A stretch of 50,394 bases of DNA from Eubacteriales bacterium (GCA_030539285.1 JAUNSH010000017.1:1-50394), one strand, 5' to 3'. Shown: positions 22,974-32,189, counted from the stretch's first letter. Notes: a model not told the origin generated them from the letters alone. A program made the numbers and translations.

Positions 22974-25682
22974 ATGATTCATCTGAAAATTAACGGAATT
23001 CCCGTGGAAGTGGAAAAAGGCACCACGGTGCTTGCCGCCGCGAAGAAGATCGGCGTGAAGATCCCCACCCTGTGCTATCTGGAAGACCTGCTGCCCGACG
23101 GCTCCTGCCGCATCTGCGTGGTGGAAATGACCGCAAACGGCAGAACCTGGGTGGACACCGCCTGTACCGCCCAGTGTTCCGAGGGCATGGAAGTGGACAC
23201 CATGTCAGCCAAGGTCATCGATTCCAGAAGAAAGACCCTTGACCTGCTGCTCAGTGAGCACCTCATCAACTGCTTCAGCTGCGAAGCTAACGGCGATTGC
23301 AAGCTCCAGAGCCTGTGCGTGGAATACGGTCTGGAAAAGACCAGCTATTCCGCTCCCCGGAAGCTGAAGCCCATCGACGATTCCAACAAGTTCTTCACCT
23401 ACGACCCCAACAAGTGCATCCTGTGCCACCGCTGCGTCAACACCTGCAACGAGATCGTGGGCCGGGGCGCCATCGACACCATGAACCGGGGCTTCACCTC
23501 CGTCATCGGCGCGCCTTTTGACGACAACTGGCTGACCTCCACCTGTGAGTCCTGCGGCAACTGCGTGCAGGCCTGCCCCACCGGCGCTCTTAGCATGAAG
23601 CGGCGGAAGAAGTACCGCACCTTCCAGATCGAGAAGAAAGTCCTGACCACCTGTCCCCACTGCGCCACCGGCTGCCAGTTCTATGCGCTGGTGAAGGACG
23701 GCAAGGTGATGGACACCGAGGCCTACAACGGCCCCTCCAACCGTGGCCTTCTGTGCGTCAAGGGCCGCAGCGGCAGCTTTGACTTTGCCCAGTCTCCCGA
23801 CCGGCTCAAGTATCCCCTTATTAAGAATAAGCAGACCGGCGAATTTGAGCGGGCCACCTGGGACGAGGCCCTGGATCTGGTCGCCTCCAAGTTCATGGAG
23901 CTGAAAAAGAAGTACGGCCCCGACGCACTGGCGGGCTTTGCCTGCTCCCGTTCTCCCAACGAGGACGTATACATGGTGCAGAAGATGGTGCGTACCTGCT
24001 TCGGCACCAACAACACCGATAACTGCGCCCGTGTCTGCCACTCCGCCTCCGTTTCCGGCCTTGCCATGACCCTTGGCTCCGGAGCCATGACCAACCCCAT
24101 CGAGGATATCACTCAGAAGCCCGACGTCATCATGCTGGTGGGCTCCAATCCCGAGGAAGCCCATCCCGTTGTGGGTATGCAGATCCGTCAGGCCGTCAAG
24201 CGTGGCTGCAAGCTCATCGTGGTCGATCCCCGTGACATTGGCCTTGCCAAGAAGGCTGACATCCACCTGAAGCTGAAGCCCGGCACCAACGTGGCCTTCG
24301 CCAACGGCATGATGCACGTCATCATCGAGGAGGGCCTGCAGGACGACAAATTCATCGCCGAGCGCACCGAAGGCTACGAGGAGATTAAGGAAATTGTCAA
24401 GAAGTACACCCCCGAGGTAGTCGCGGAGATCTGCCACATCAACGCCGACGATTTGCGGGCCGCCGCCCGGATGTACGCCAAGGCCGACAAAGCCCCCATC
24501 ATCTACTGTCTGGGCGTTACCGAGCACTCCACCGGCACCGAGGGCGTTATGTCCATGTCCAACATGGCTCTGCTGGTGGGCAAGCTGGGCCGGGAAGGCT
24601 GCGGCGTGAACCCCCTCCGGGGTCAGAACAACGTGCAGGGCGCCTGTGACATGGGTGCGTCCCCCACGGATTTCCCCGGCTACCAGAAGATCGCCAAGCC
24701 CGGCGTGGTGGAAAAGTTCGAGGAGGCCTGGGGCGTTCCCCTGAACCGCAATGTGGGCACCCACGCCACCGATGTATTCCCCAATGCCATCACAGGCGAA
24801 ATTAGGGGCCTGTACATCTACGGCGAAGACCCGGTGGTCACCGACCCCGACACCACCCACATCATTAAGGCCCTGAAGAGCCTGGACTTCTTCGTGATCC
24901 AGGAGCTGTTCATGACCGAGACCGCCAAGTACGCGGACGTGATCCTGCCCGGATGCAGCTATCTGGAGAAGGAAGGCACCTTCACCAACACCGAGCGCCG
25001 TGTCCAGCGTGTCCGCAAGGCCATCGATCCCCCCGGCGAGGCCCGGCTGGATACCGACATCATCATTGACCTGATGAACCGCATGGGCTATCCTCAGAAG
25101 CACATGACCTCCGCCCAGATCATGGACGAGATCGCCACCGTCACCCCCAGCTTCGGCGGCATCAGCCACGCCCGACTGGACAGCGACGAGGTCGGCGGCC
25201 GGGGCCTGCAGTGGCCCTGCCCCACCAAGGATCATCCCGGCACCTACATCATGCACGTGGGCAAGTTCGCCCGGGGCCTGGGCTGGTTCTACCCGGCAGA
25301 GTATGTGCCCTCTGCGGAGCTGCCCGACGAGGACTACCCCATCATCCTGATGACGGGCCGTATCCTGTACCACTACACAACCCGTGCCATGACCGGCCGG
25401 ACCCCGGAGCTGATGGAGATTGAGGGCAAGTCCTTCATCGAAATGAACATCGTGGATGCCGACAAGCTGGGCATTGCCGACGGCGACCGGGTGCGGGTCT
25501 CCTCCCGCCGCGGCTCCATCGAATCCACCGCCCGGGTGGGCACCAAGACCTCTCCCGGCGAGAGCTGGATGCCCTTCCACTTCCCGGACGGCAACGCCAA
25601 CTGGCTGACCAACGCGGCGCTGGATAAGTACGCCCGGATCCCGGAGTATAAGGTCTGTGCCGTCAAGATTGAGAAAGCTTAA
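22974..25682 (+). CDS. fdhA: Formate dehydrogenase catalytic subunit, cysteine type
   Basis: 902 aa. The N-terminal NuoG-like part has a [2Fe-2S] domain (PDGSCRICVVEM), a His-Cys cluster (HLINCFSCEANGDCKLQSLC) and two [4Fe-4S] sites (CILCHRCVNTCNE, CESCGNCVQACP). The Mo-bis-MGD domain starts at CPHCATGCQF and GLLCVKGRSG. The metal ligand is C355 in ARVCHSASV, followed by the conserved H356. There is no in-frame TGA, so this is a Cys rather than a selenocysteine enzyme. It catalyses CO2/formate interconversion, the first step of the methyl branch. It is the third gene of the operon, 15 nt after the NuoF-like gene. Confidence 0.96.
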   Translation: MIHLKINGIPVEVEKGTTVLAAAKKIGVKIPTLCYLEDLLPDGSCRICVVEMTANGRTWVDTACTAQCSEGMEVDTMSAKVIDSRRKTLDLLLSEHLINCFSCEANGDCKLQSLCVEYGLEKTSYSAPRKLKPIDDSNKFFTYDPNKCILCHRCVNTCNEIVGRGAIDTMNRGFTSVIGAPFDDNWLTSTCESCGNCVQACPTGALSMKRRKKYRTFQIEKKVLTTCPHCATGCQFYALVKDGKVMDTEAYNGPSNRGLLCVKGRSGSFDFAQSPDRLKYPLIKNKQTGEFERATWDEALDLVASKFMELKKKYGPDALAGFACSRSPNEDVYMVQKMVRTCFGTNNTDNCARVCHSASVSGLAMTLGSGAMTNPIEDITQKPDVIMLVGSNPEEAHPVVGMQIRQAVKRGCKLIVVDPRDIGLAKKADIHLKLKPGTNVAFANGMMHVIIEEGLQDDKFIAERTEGYEEIKEIVKKYTPEVVAEICHINADDLRAAARMYAKADKAPIIYCLGVTEHSTGTEGVMSMSNMALLVGKLGREGCGVNPLRGQNNVQGACDMGASPTDFPGYQKIAKPGVVEKFEEAWGVPLNRNVGTHATDVFPNAITGEIRGLYIYGEDPVVTDPDTTHIIKALKSLDFFVIQELFMTETAKYADVILPGCSYLEKEGTFTNTERRVQRVRKAIDPPGEARLDTDIIIDLMNRMGYPQKHMTSAQIMDEIATVTPSFGGISHARLDSDEVGGRGLQWPCPTKDHPGTYIMHVGKFARGLGWFYPAEYVPSAELPDEDYPIILMTGRILYHYTTRAMTGRTPELMEIEGKSFIEMNIVDADKLGIADGDRVRVSSRRGSIESTARVGTKTSPGESWMPFHFPDGNANWLTNAALDKYARIPEYKVCAVKIEKA

Positions 25683-25690
25683 TACTAATC

Positions 25691-25840
25691 CTGATAAAAC
25701 CATTTGATTTTATCAGGTAGACACCGCCTTTGGCGTTGTCGTATTCATGATTTTCGAAATAGAAAATCATGAATACCCGTCTCATTATGATCTTCATATA
25801 GAAAATTTCAATTTGTTCCAAATTAAAGTTTTCTATTGAA
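25691..25840. repeat. Run of four hairpins after fdhA
   Basis: Intergenic. CTGATAAAA/TTTTATCAG (25691-25715), a short GACACCGCC/GGCGTTGTC stem (~25720-25740), a perfect 15-bp stem GTATTCATGATTTTC with its complement (25741-25776), and an AT-rich imperfect stem (~25793-25840). No coding sequence or U-tract is obvious. It may be a decayed mobile element or an mRNA-stability region. Confidence 0.55.
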
Positions 25841-25864
25841 TATCAGTATAAGTTCCACCCATAC

Positions 25865-25900
25865 AACAACCAGACCGCCTTGCGGGCGGTCTGGTTGTTT
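25865..25900 (+). terminator. Terminator of the formate dehydrogenase operon
   Basis: ACAACCAGACCGCC pairs with GGCGGTCTGGTTGT, then TTTCTG. A 14-bp stem. Confidence 0.88.
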
Positions 25901-25901
25901 C

Positions 25902-25937
25902 TGCAAAATAAGGGAGCAGCCTGCGCGGCTGCTCCCT
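25902..25937 (-). terminator. Terminator after folD
   Basis: Minus strand: AGGGAGCAGC / GCTGCTCCCT hairpin followed by TATTTTG. It ends the fchA-folD unit facing the fdh terminator. Confidence 0.8.
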
Positions 25938-25951
25938 GTGCTGTTATGCAG

Positions 25952-26830
25952 TTAGGCCCGCTCAGCGGCCTCCACAACGTGCTTCATCAGCACGGAGGTG
26001 GTGACGGATCCGACACCGCCGGGAACGGGGGTGATGGCGTCCACGATGGCGGCCACTTCATCGAACTTGGCGTCGCCGGCGATGGCGCCCTTGCCGCCCT
26101 TGGCGTTGGGCTTGTTCTCGTCCCAGTTGATGGACACGTCGATGACCACCTGGCCGGGCCGGACATAGTCGGCGGTCAGAGAGTTCAGCACACCGGCAGC
26201 GGAGACGATGATGTCCGCGTTCTTGCAGATTTCGGCAGTGTTCACAGTCTTGGTGTGGCAGACAGTGACGGTGGCGTTCTTGCCCATGAGCATCATGGCA
26301 GCAGGCTTGCCGACCACCAGGGACCGTCCGATGACCACGGCGTTCTTACCCTTGCAGTCGATGCCGTAGAAGTCCAGGATCTCCATGCAGGCGGAGGGGG
26401 TGCAGGGGGCGAAGCCCAGATCGTTCAGGCCCTCGAAGACACCGGCGTTGGAAAGGTGGGTCATGCAGTCCACATCCTTCTGGGGCGCCAGACGGTTGCA
26501 GATCTCGTTCTGGTCGGCCTTCAGGTGCTTGGGCAGGGGCCGGAACATCAGGACACCGTGGATGGAGTCGTCGGCGTTGACCTGATCGATGACGGCCAGC
26601 ACGTCTTCCTTGGTGGCGTCGGCGGGCAGCTCGAACTTCTTGACCTCCACGCCCACCAGCTCGGCACGCTTGGTAGCGCCCTTCTCGTAGGACAGGTCGG
26701 AGGGGTCAGCGCCCACGCGGATGATGCCCAGAGTGGGGACGACGCCCTTCTCCCGCAGCGCGGCGGTACGGGTCTGCAGATTGGCGTTCAGGGCATCGGT
26801 GACTTCCTTGCCCAGCAGCAGTTTTGCCAT
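25952..26830 (-). CDS. folD: FolD: methylene-THF dehydrogenase/methenyl-THF cyclohydrolase
   Basis: 292 aa, family length. It shows the FolD signatures GVLMFRPLPKHL (catalytic loop), PCTPSACMEIL, VVIGRSLVVGKPAAMMLMGKNATVTVCHT (NAD(P) fold) and the terminal PVPGGVGSVTTSVLMKHVV. In the Wood-Ljungdahl pathway it reduces methenyl- to methylene-THF. It lies 131 nt after fchA on the same strand, with a copy of the stop-codon repeat in that gap. Start chosen at the ATG with AAGGAGAAATG upstream. Confidence 0.97.
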   Translation of the reverse strand: MAKLLLGKEVTDALNANLQTRTAALREKGVVPTLGIIRVGADPSDLSYEKGATKRAELVGVEVKKFELPADATKEDVLAVIDQVNADDSIHGVLMFRPLPKHLKADQNEICNRLAPQKDVDCMTHLSNAGVFEGLNDLGFAPCTPSACMEILDFYGIDCKGKNAVVIGRSLVVGKPAAMMLMGKNATVTVCHTKTVNTAEICKNADIIVSAAGVLNSLTADYVRPGQVVIDVSINWDENKPNAKGGKGAIAGDAKFDEVAAIVDAITPVPGGVGSVTTSVLMKHVVEAAERA

Positions 26831-26887
26831 GTTACATTTCTCCTTACTATATTCAAAATATCAATAGTAAACTATTTCAGGCGGCTT

Positions 26888-26964
26888 GGTTACCGAGCAG
26901 TGCCCAATGGCGTTACGACTATAGACACGTTGGTAACGCATTGCCTGCGGCGGCTCGCCGCTTA
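26888..26964 (-). repeat. Stop-codon-associated structured repeat, copy 3 (after fchA)
   Basis: Starts on the TAA of fchA. Stems: GCGGC/GCCGC, then CAATGCGTTAC with GTAACGCCATTG (11 pairs, one bulged C), then an ACTGCTCGGT end. It is the copy with the best second stem. It lies between fchA and folD in what appears to be one transcript. Confidence 0.82.
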
Positions 26965-27582
26965 TTGGCCGAAGCCGGCTTTGACTTCGTTGAAGATCTC
27001 GTCTGCCAGGGCGCAGTATTTGTTCAGCATGGCGTTGGCCTTGGCGTTCAGCTCCTCGGCGACCTGCCGGTTTTTCAGGGTCTTGGTGTTGATGAACACG
27101 TTCAGGGAAGCGGCCTGCAGGGCGGCCTTGCAGCACACCGCGCCGCAGCCGGCGTCGGAGACGGCCAGACGGGAGCCCTTGGCGGCAAAGACAGCCACGC
27201 AGTCGATGGCCTCGCAACACAGCTCCATGATGTGCATGGGCACCTTGCAGGCAGTGATGGTGGCGTCCTCCAGGATCGCGTCCCGGTTGGGGTCATCCTT
27301 GGGGATGCCGTAGGCCTTGGACAGGGGGACGAAGCCCTTGTCGTCCTCTTCCACCTGGTTCAGCAGTTCGGTCTGCAGAGCGTCGCACTTGGCTTTCAGG
27401 GCAATGATCTCCGCTTCCACGTCGGCGTACTTCTTCTTGCCCACGGTCAGGGAGCCAACCATGTTGCCCAGAGCGGTGCCGATGGCGCCCACCAGCGCGG
27501 CAGCGCCGCCGCCGCCAGGAGCGGGAGCGTTGGAGGCCAGCACCTCAACGAAAGTGCGGCAGGATTCCATTGTCATATCCAT
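26962..27582 (-). CDS. fchA: Formimidoyltetrahydrofolate cyclodeaminase family (methenyl-THF cyclohydrolase)
   Basis: 206 aa. FTCD-type cyclodeaminase fold: EVLASNAPAPGGGGAAALVGAIGTALGNMVGSLTVGKKKY is the family-defining N-terminal part, followed by helical segments (AFGVPK-like AYGIPKDDPNRDAILEDA). In acetogens this protein closes formyl-THF to methenyl-THF between Fhs and FolD. It is encoded between them here. A terminator separates it from fhs, so it may have its own promoter. Its TAA begins the third repeat copy. Confidence 0.93.
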   Translation of the reverse strand: MDMTMESCRTFVEVLASNAPAPGGGGAAALVGAIGTALGNMVGSLTVGKKKYADVEAEIIALKAKCDALQTELLNQVEEDDKGFVPLSKAYGIPKDDPNRDAILEDATITACKVPMHIMELCCEAIDCVAVFAAKGSRLAVSDAGCGAVCCKAALQAASLNVFINTKTLKNRQVAEELNAKANAMLNKYCALADEIFNEVKAGFGQ

Positions 27583-27618
27583 ATGTTTGGTTTCTCCTTA
27601 TCGATAAGTTTCGTCTAA

Positions 27619-27704
27619 TATACAAGATACTAAAGATACCAGATACAAGATATTGCCTCAAAACAGCGTTTATCTTGTATCTTGTATCTCGTATCTCCGT
27701 ATCT
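27619..27704. repeat. Heptad-phased hairpin upstream of fchA
   Basis: Left arm ...AGATACC AGATACA AGATA and right arm whose reverse complement reads AGATACA AGATACA AGATA: 7-nt-period repeats facing each other around a ~19-nt loop, with about 18-20 paired bases next to the loop. Similar 7-nt-phased hairpins flank blaI (39533-39595, 40061-40135). Confidence 0.7.
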
Positions 27705-27705
27705 C

Positions 27706-27740
27706 AAAAAAGCACAGGCGAGGGGTCGCCTGTGCTTTTT
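27706..27740 (-). terminator. Terminator after fhs
   Basis: Minus strand: AAAGCACAGGCG / CGCCTGTGCTTTTTT around ACCCCT. Confidence 0.88.
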
Positions 27741-27755
27741 GTGTTAAGTAAGCGC

Positions 27756-29432
27756 TTAGAACAGGCCGGTGATCTTGCCGGTCTCGTCCACGTCGATGCG
27801 CTCGGCAGCGGGAACCTTGGGCAGGCCGGGCATGGTCATGATCTCGCCGGTCAGGGCAACCAGGAAGCCGGCACCAGCGGAGACCTTCACGTTGCGGACG
27901 GTGATGGTGAAGCCCCGGGGCGCGCCCAGCTTGGTCTGGTCGTCGGAGAAGGAGTACTGGGTCTTGGCCATGCAGATGGGCATATGGTCGTAGCCCAGCT
28001 CGGTCAGGGTCTTGATCTGCTTCTCGGCGTTAGCAGTGAAGTTCACGCCGTCAGCGTGGTAGATCCGCTTGGCAATGGCCTCGATCTTCTCCTTGATGGT
28101 GCAGTCCAGCTCGTAAGCGAAGGAGAAGTCATTGGGCTGCTCGCACAGACGGACAACTTCCTTAGCCAGCTCGATGCCGCCTTCGCCGCCCTTGCCCCAA
28201 ACCTCGGACAGAGCCACGTTGACGCCCAGCTCCTTGCACTTGGTCTCGATGAGCTTCAGCTCGGCCTCGGTGTCGGTGGGGAAGCGGTTGATAGCAACCA
28301 CGCAGGGCAGCTTGTAAACGGTGGTGATGTTCTCAACGTGCTGCAGCAGGTTGGGCAGGCCCTTCTCCAGAGCCTCCAGGTTCTCCTTGCCGGTCTCGGC
28401 CTTGGGCACGCCGCCGTTGTACTTGAGGGCTCGGGCAGTAGCAACCAGAACCACGCAGGAGGGGGCCAACCCAGCCATGCGGCACTTGATGTCCAGGAAC
28501 TTCTCAGCGCCCAGGTCAGCACCGAAGCCAGCCTCAGTGATGGCATAGTCACCCAGCTTCAGAGCGATCTTGGTAGCGGTGACGGAGTTGCAGCCGTGGG
28601 CGATGTTGGCGAAGGGGCCGCCGTGGACGAACGCGGGGGTGTGCTCCAGGGTCTGAACCAGGTTGGGCTTCAGAGCGTCCTTCAGCAGAGCGGCCATAGC
28701 GCCCTGAGCGTTCAGATCACCGGCGGTGACGGGCTTGCCAGCGTAGGTGTAGCCCACCACCAGACGGGCCAGACGGTTCTTCAGGTCGGTGATGTCGGAG
28801 GCCAGGCACAGAACAGCCATGATCTCGGAAGCCACGGTGATGTCGTAGCCGTCCTCACGGGGGGTGCCGTTGACCTTGCCGCCCAGGCCGTCAACGACGA
28901 AGCGGAGCTGACGGTCGTTCATGTCGACGCAGCGGCGCCAGGTGATCTGGCGGGGGTCGATGCCCAGAGCGTTGCCCTGATAAATATGGTTGTCGAGCAT
29001 CGCGGCCAGCAGGTTGTTGGCAGCGCCGATGGCGTGGAAGTCACCGGTGAAGTGCAGGTTGATGTCCTCCATGGGGACGACCTGAGCGTAGCCGCCGCCG
29101 GCAGCGCCGCCCTTGACGCCGAACACGGGGCCCAGAGAGGGCTCACGCAGGGCGACCATGACGTTCTTGCCCAGCTTGCGCATACCGTCAGCCAGACCGA
29201 CGGTGGTAGTGGTCTTGCCCTCACCGGCGGGGGTGGGGTTGATGGCGGTGACCAGAACCAGCTTGCCGTTGGGCTTGTCAGCCATGTCCTTGAGGATGTT
29301 GTAGTCAACCTTGGCCTTGTAGTTGCCGTACTGCTCCAGATACTTCTCGTCCACACCCGCGGTCTTGGCGATCTCGCGAATGTGCAGCATCTCGGTTTCC
29401 TGTGCGATTTCGATGTCAGACTTGAATCCCAT
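27756..29432 (-). CDS. fhs: Formate-tetrahydrofolate ligase
   Basis: 558 aa, full length. P-loop region [39 protein letters not shown], the folate-site segment [23 protein letters not shown], and [19 protein letters not shown] are all present. It makes formyl-THF from formate, THF and ATP, so it uses the product of the formate dehydrogenase 2 kb away. It has its own promoter with a perfect 20-bp palindrome over the start site and a terminator behind it. Confidence 0.98.
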   Translation of the reverse strand: MGFKSDIEIAQETEMLHIREIAKTAGVDEKYLEQYGNYKAKVDYNILKDMADKPNGKLVLVTAINPTPAGEGKTTTTVGLADGMRKLGKNVMVALREPSLGPVFGVKGGAAGGGYAQVVPMEDINLHFTGDFHAIGAANNLLAAMLDNHIYQGNALGIDPRQITWRRCVDMNDRQLRFVVDGLGGKVNGTPREDGYDITVASEIMAVLCLASDITDLKNRLARLVVGYTYAGKPVTAGDLNAQGAMAALLKDALKPNLVQTLEHTPAFVHGGPFANIAHGCNSVTATKIALKLGDYAITEAGFGADLGAEKFLDIKCRMAGLAPSCVVLVATARALKYNGGVPKAETGKENLEALEKGLPNLLQHVENITTVYKLPCVVAINRFPTDTEAELKLIETKCKELGVNVALSEVWGKGGEGGIELAKEVVRLCEQPNDFSFAYELDCTIKEKIEAIAKRIYHADGVNFTANAEKQIKTLTELGYDHMPICMAKTQYSFSDDQTKLGAPRGFTITVRNVKVSAGAGFLVALTGEIMTMPGLPKVPAAERIDVDETGKITGLF

Positions 29433-29535
29433 GATAATACACTCCTTGTAATATGTTGGTGCCTACCGTTTTGTGAGGATCGGCCCATACAGGATGGATG
29501 CGGCTGCCGTTGAAATGGCTCACCGCACGTATTTA

Positions 29536-29587
29536 TTCGGTACTTAAGTACCGAAATAAGAATACCACTCTTTCCATGGATTGTCAA
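29536..29587 (-). promoter_or_regulatory. fhs promoter with a perfect palindromic operator
   Basis: Minus strand: TTGACA (29582-29587), 17-nt spacer, TATTCT (29559-29564). The next bases, 29536-29555, read TTCGGTACTTAAGTACCGAA, a perfect 20-bp palindrome covering about +1 to +17. A dimeric repressor site is the natural reading. The ~105-nt leader to the ATG shows nothing else clear. Confidence 0.75.
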
Positions 29588-29662
29588 TATATATCCGTGA
29601 TTTTCTTTGTAAAATTTCTTCTGTTTCTGTGGATAGAAGACAAATCCCGGCAGTCTATATCC

Positions 29663-31999
29663 TTACTTTTTATGGATTTGGAACAGAATCTCCACATCAT
29701 CGGTCTGATCGGTGGAAATGGTCAGCTTTGCCTGTCCCGCGCGGCCAATCGTGCGGATATATGTACCGGTCATTCCGCCCTCGGCGGTGACCACATTGGG
29801 GCCAGTCAGAGCCGCGTCCCCTGTCAGGGCCAGGCGCACCGGCAGCTGGGCGTAGGGAGCGGGGTTTCCGTTTTCGTCCAGCAGGCGGATGCGGACGGAG
29901 GCCATGTCGTAGGTCGCGCCTTCCGTCAGGCGGACGCTGCTGGGGATGGCTTCCAGGTGGAGCCGGGCGCTGGGTCCCAGGGTACAGCTTGCCACCACTT
30001 CCCCGTCCTTCACCGCCATCAGCCGCCAAATCGTGGCCTCGCCGCCCCAGTTGCCCACGTATTTTTCGTAAAGGCGTACCGCGTCGGCGTATTTCATGCC
30101 GTATTTCATCATGACGTAGCCCATTTTTGCCGCTTCCGCCGGAGGAAGGTTTGCAAGGCCGTACTTTCTCACCGACAGCAGGCAGGAACGAACCAATTCC
30201 GCTTTCTTTTTCTCGAAGCCCTCCTGGGTTTCCAGCAGCGCACCGATGGTGTCGTCGATGACCATGGGGCTGTGGGGAAGGGCTGCCCAACGCTCTCCTG
30301 TGAGCCGGGTAACGAAGGTGCCGTTTTTATAGAGGTTCACGGAGTCAGCGTTGGTAAACACCAGCACGTCCCCGATCTGTCCGCCGGGGTAGTCGCCGAT
30401 GTCCATGGTGGTGCCCACCGCCAGAACCGGCTTTTCCTCCCCCTGACTGGCATAGGCGTAAGCCGCCAGCTTGGGGTTTCGGAAAGCGTCCATGACGCCG
30501 TGATAGCACACCCGGTCGCCGGAGCCAAAGTCCCGGTGGGTGGGGTAGTCGAACATACACCAGCCGAAGCAGCCCAGATGCTCCCCGTCCGCCATAGCGT
30601 CATTCAGCACCTGCATGTGCCGCCGGGCCTGCTCCTGCCGCTTCTGCCAGGGGTCAAAGGATTTTGTGGGGAACATATGGCCGTTGTGCTCGGAGATCAG
30701 CAGGGGCTTCTCCGCCGTGACCGCCTTTTTTTGCTTGCAGCCGGGGTTATCGCCGGTGTGGGAAAAGTCATTGTAGGCATATACATCCTCCAATGGGCTG
30801 CTCTTTTCCAAATAACGCACACCAGAAGTGGGGCGGCTGGGGTCCAGGGCGCGGGCGATGCCGTTCGTCATGCGGTACAGCTCGTCATCATCCTGGCTTT
30901 CGTTGATGCGCACGCCCCAAAGGACGATGCTGGGGTGGTTTCTGTATTGCAGCACCATCTCCCGGGTGTTTTCCATGGCCTGCTTCTTCCAGTCCGTGCC
31001 GCCGATGTGCTGCCAGCCGGGGATCTCCGTGAATACCAGCAGACCCAGCCGGTCACACTCGTCCAAAAAATGGTGGCTCTGGGGATAGTGGGAAGTGCGC
31101 ACGGCGGTGCAGGCCAGTTCTTCCTTCAAAATCCGGGCATCCTCCCGCTGCAGGGATTCCGGGGCGGCGTAGCCGATGTGGGGCCAGCACTGGTGCCGGT
31201 TCAGGCCCCGCAGGAAGGTCTTCTTCCCATTGAGAAAGAAGCCGTCATTTCGGAACTCCGCCACCCGGAACCCCACCTTCTGCTCCTTCACATCCATGAC
31301 CCGGCCGATCTTCAGCAGGGTCACACGGCAGGTGTAGAGCACGGGGCGGTTCGTATCCCAGGGCTTGACTCCGGGGCACTGGATGGTGATGACGCCATCG
31401 GTGGTAAAGGCCTTGCGGATGAGCACCCGCTCCCCTTTCATCAGCTCCACCAGCAGCAGGCAGCCGTGAGCATCGTGTAGAGTTGGACGGATCTTTAAGG
31501 TAGTCAAAGTGGGCGTGGTGATGAAGATATCTTCAATATAGCTCTTCTCCCGGACATCCAGCCAGACCTCCCGGTACAGGCCGCCGTAGGTCAGGTAGTC
31601 GATGACGTGGCCGAAGGGCGGGATCGACGTGTTTTCTGTGGTGTCCAGCCGAACACACAGCAGGTTTTCCCCTCCCAGGACCGCCACATCGGTGATCTCC
31701 ACCCGAAAGCCGGTATAGCCGCAGCGGTGGGTGGTCAGCTCCCGCCCGTTTAAAGAAACCGTGGCAATGTGGGCCGCGCCGTCAAGTTGCAGGAAGATGT
31801 GCTTTCCCGCCAGCTCCGGTCCCAGCTCCAGCTTTCTTCGGTAACCGCAGATACCCTGATAGGCCGTGTGGTCGGCATAGTGCAGCGGCAGCTCCGCCAC
31901 CGTGTGGGGCAGCCGGACGGCTTCTCCCTCCCCTTCTCCTAAAGCGAATCCATCAAACCATTCCGGAGTAAATTCCCATTCATTGCAAAGACTGAGCAT
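29663..31999 (-). CDS. Glycoside hydrolase family 2 (beta-galactosidase/beta-glucuronidase type)
   Basis: 778 aa, no signal peptide, so cytoplasmic. N-terminal sugar-binding jelly roll (~1-150: LPHTVAELPLHY, FLQLDGAAHIATVSLNG), an Ig-like domain (~150-250), a TIM barrel (~255-545) and C-terminal Ig-like domains (~640-778: GATYDMASVRIRLLDENGNP). The expected acid/base Glu is E367 in WGVRINES and the nucleophile Glu is E437 in LLISEHNGHMFP. It cleaves beta-linked sugars taken up by the cell; the substrate is not predictable. RBS AGGAGG precedes the ATG. A repeat element lies between its promoter and start codon. Confidence 0.9.
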   Translation of the reverse strand: MLSLCNEWEFTPEWFDGFALGEGEGEAVRLPHTVAELPLHYADHTAYQGICGYRRKLELGPELAGKHIFLQLDGAAHIATVSLNGRELTTHRCGYTGFRVEITDVAVLGGENLLCVRLDTTENTSIPPFGHVIDYLTYGGLYREVWLDVREKSYIEDIFITTPTLTTLKIRPTLHDAHGCLLLVELMKGERVLIRKAFTTDGVITIQCPGVKPWDTNRPVLYTCRVTLLKIGRVMDVKEQKVGFRVAEFRNDGFFLNGKKTFLRGLNRHQCWPHIGYAAPESLQREDARILKEELACTAVRTSHYPQSHHFLDECDRLGLLVFTEIPGWQHIGGTDWKKQAMENTREMVLQYRNHPSIVLWGVRINESQDDDELYRMTNGIARALDPSRPTSGVRYLEKSSPLEDVYAYNDFSHTGDNPGCKQKKAVTAEKPLLISEHNGHMFPTKSFDPWQKRQEQARRHMQVLNDAMADGEHLGCFGWCMFDYPTHRDFGSGDRVCYHGVMDAFRNPKLAAYAYASQGEEKPVLAVGTTMDIGDYPGGQIGDVLVFTNADSVNLYKNGTFVTRLTGERWAALPHSPMVIDDTIGALLETQEGFEKKKAELVRSCLLSVRKYGLANLPPAEAAKMGYVMMKYGMKYADAVRLYEKYVGNWGGEATIWRLMAVKDGEVVASCTLGPSARLHLEAIPSSVRLTEGATYDMASVRIRLLDENGNPAPYAQLPVRLALTGDAALTGPNVVTAEGGMTGTYIRTIGRAGQAKLTISTDQTDDVEILFQIHKK

Positions 32000-32080
32000 G
32001 ATAACAGCCTCCTAATATCTATTTCACTCAAGGCAGGGCGGGGACTTGCCCCCCGCCGCAGACTGCCGAAAAAGCAATCC

Positions 32081-32108
32081 CGTAGGGGGCGATGCCCACA
32101 TCGCCCCT
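32081..32108 (+). repeat. REP palindrome identical to the RAYT-linked copies
   Basis: 28 of 28 bases match 3551-3578 and the complement of 3954-3981, about 28 kb away. Confidence 0.88.
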
Positions 32109-32161
32109 CCGTACAGGTTTCGATTTCGCCGAAAACAATCTGTAATCAACCCCTTCTGCCG

Positions 32162-32189
32162 CGGGCCGATGCAGGCGTCGGCCCCTACG
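32162..32189 (-). repeat. Variant REP palindrome
   Basis: Minus strand reads CGTAGGGGCCGACGCCTGCA then TCGGCCCG: same CGTAGGGG lead and length as the main REP but with a compensated stem. It pairs with 32081-32108 as a head-to-head set. Confidence 0.75.

Noticed and set aside
22974-25682. Possible selenocysteine codon or SECIS in fdhA
   Set aside because: The ligand codon is TGC, the frame has no internal TGA, and no bSECIS follows.
23205-25703. Long minus-strand frame (832 aa) opposite fdhA
   Set aside because: Shadow frame created by GC-rich third codon positions; no domain and no start signal.
29498-31480. Plus-strand frame (660 aa) opposite the GH2 gene
   Set aside because: No recognisable domain, and GH2 catalytic residues lie on the minus strand.
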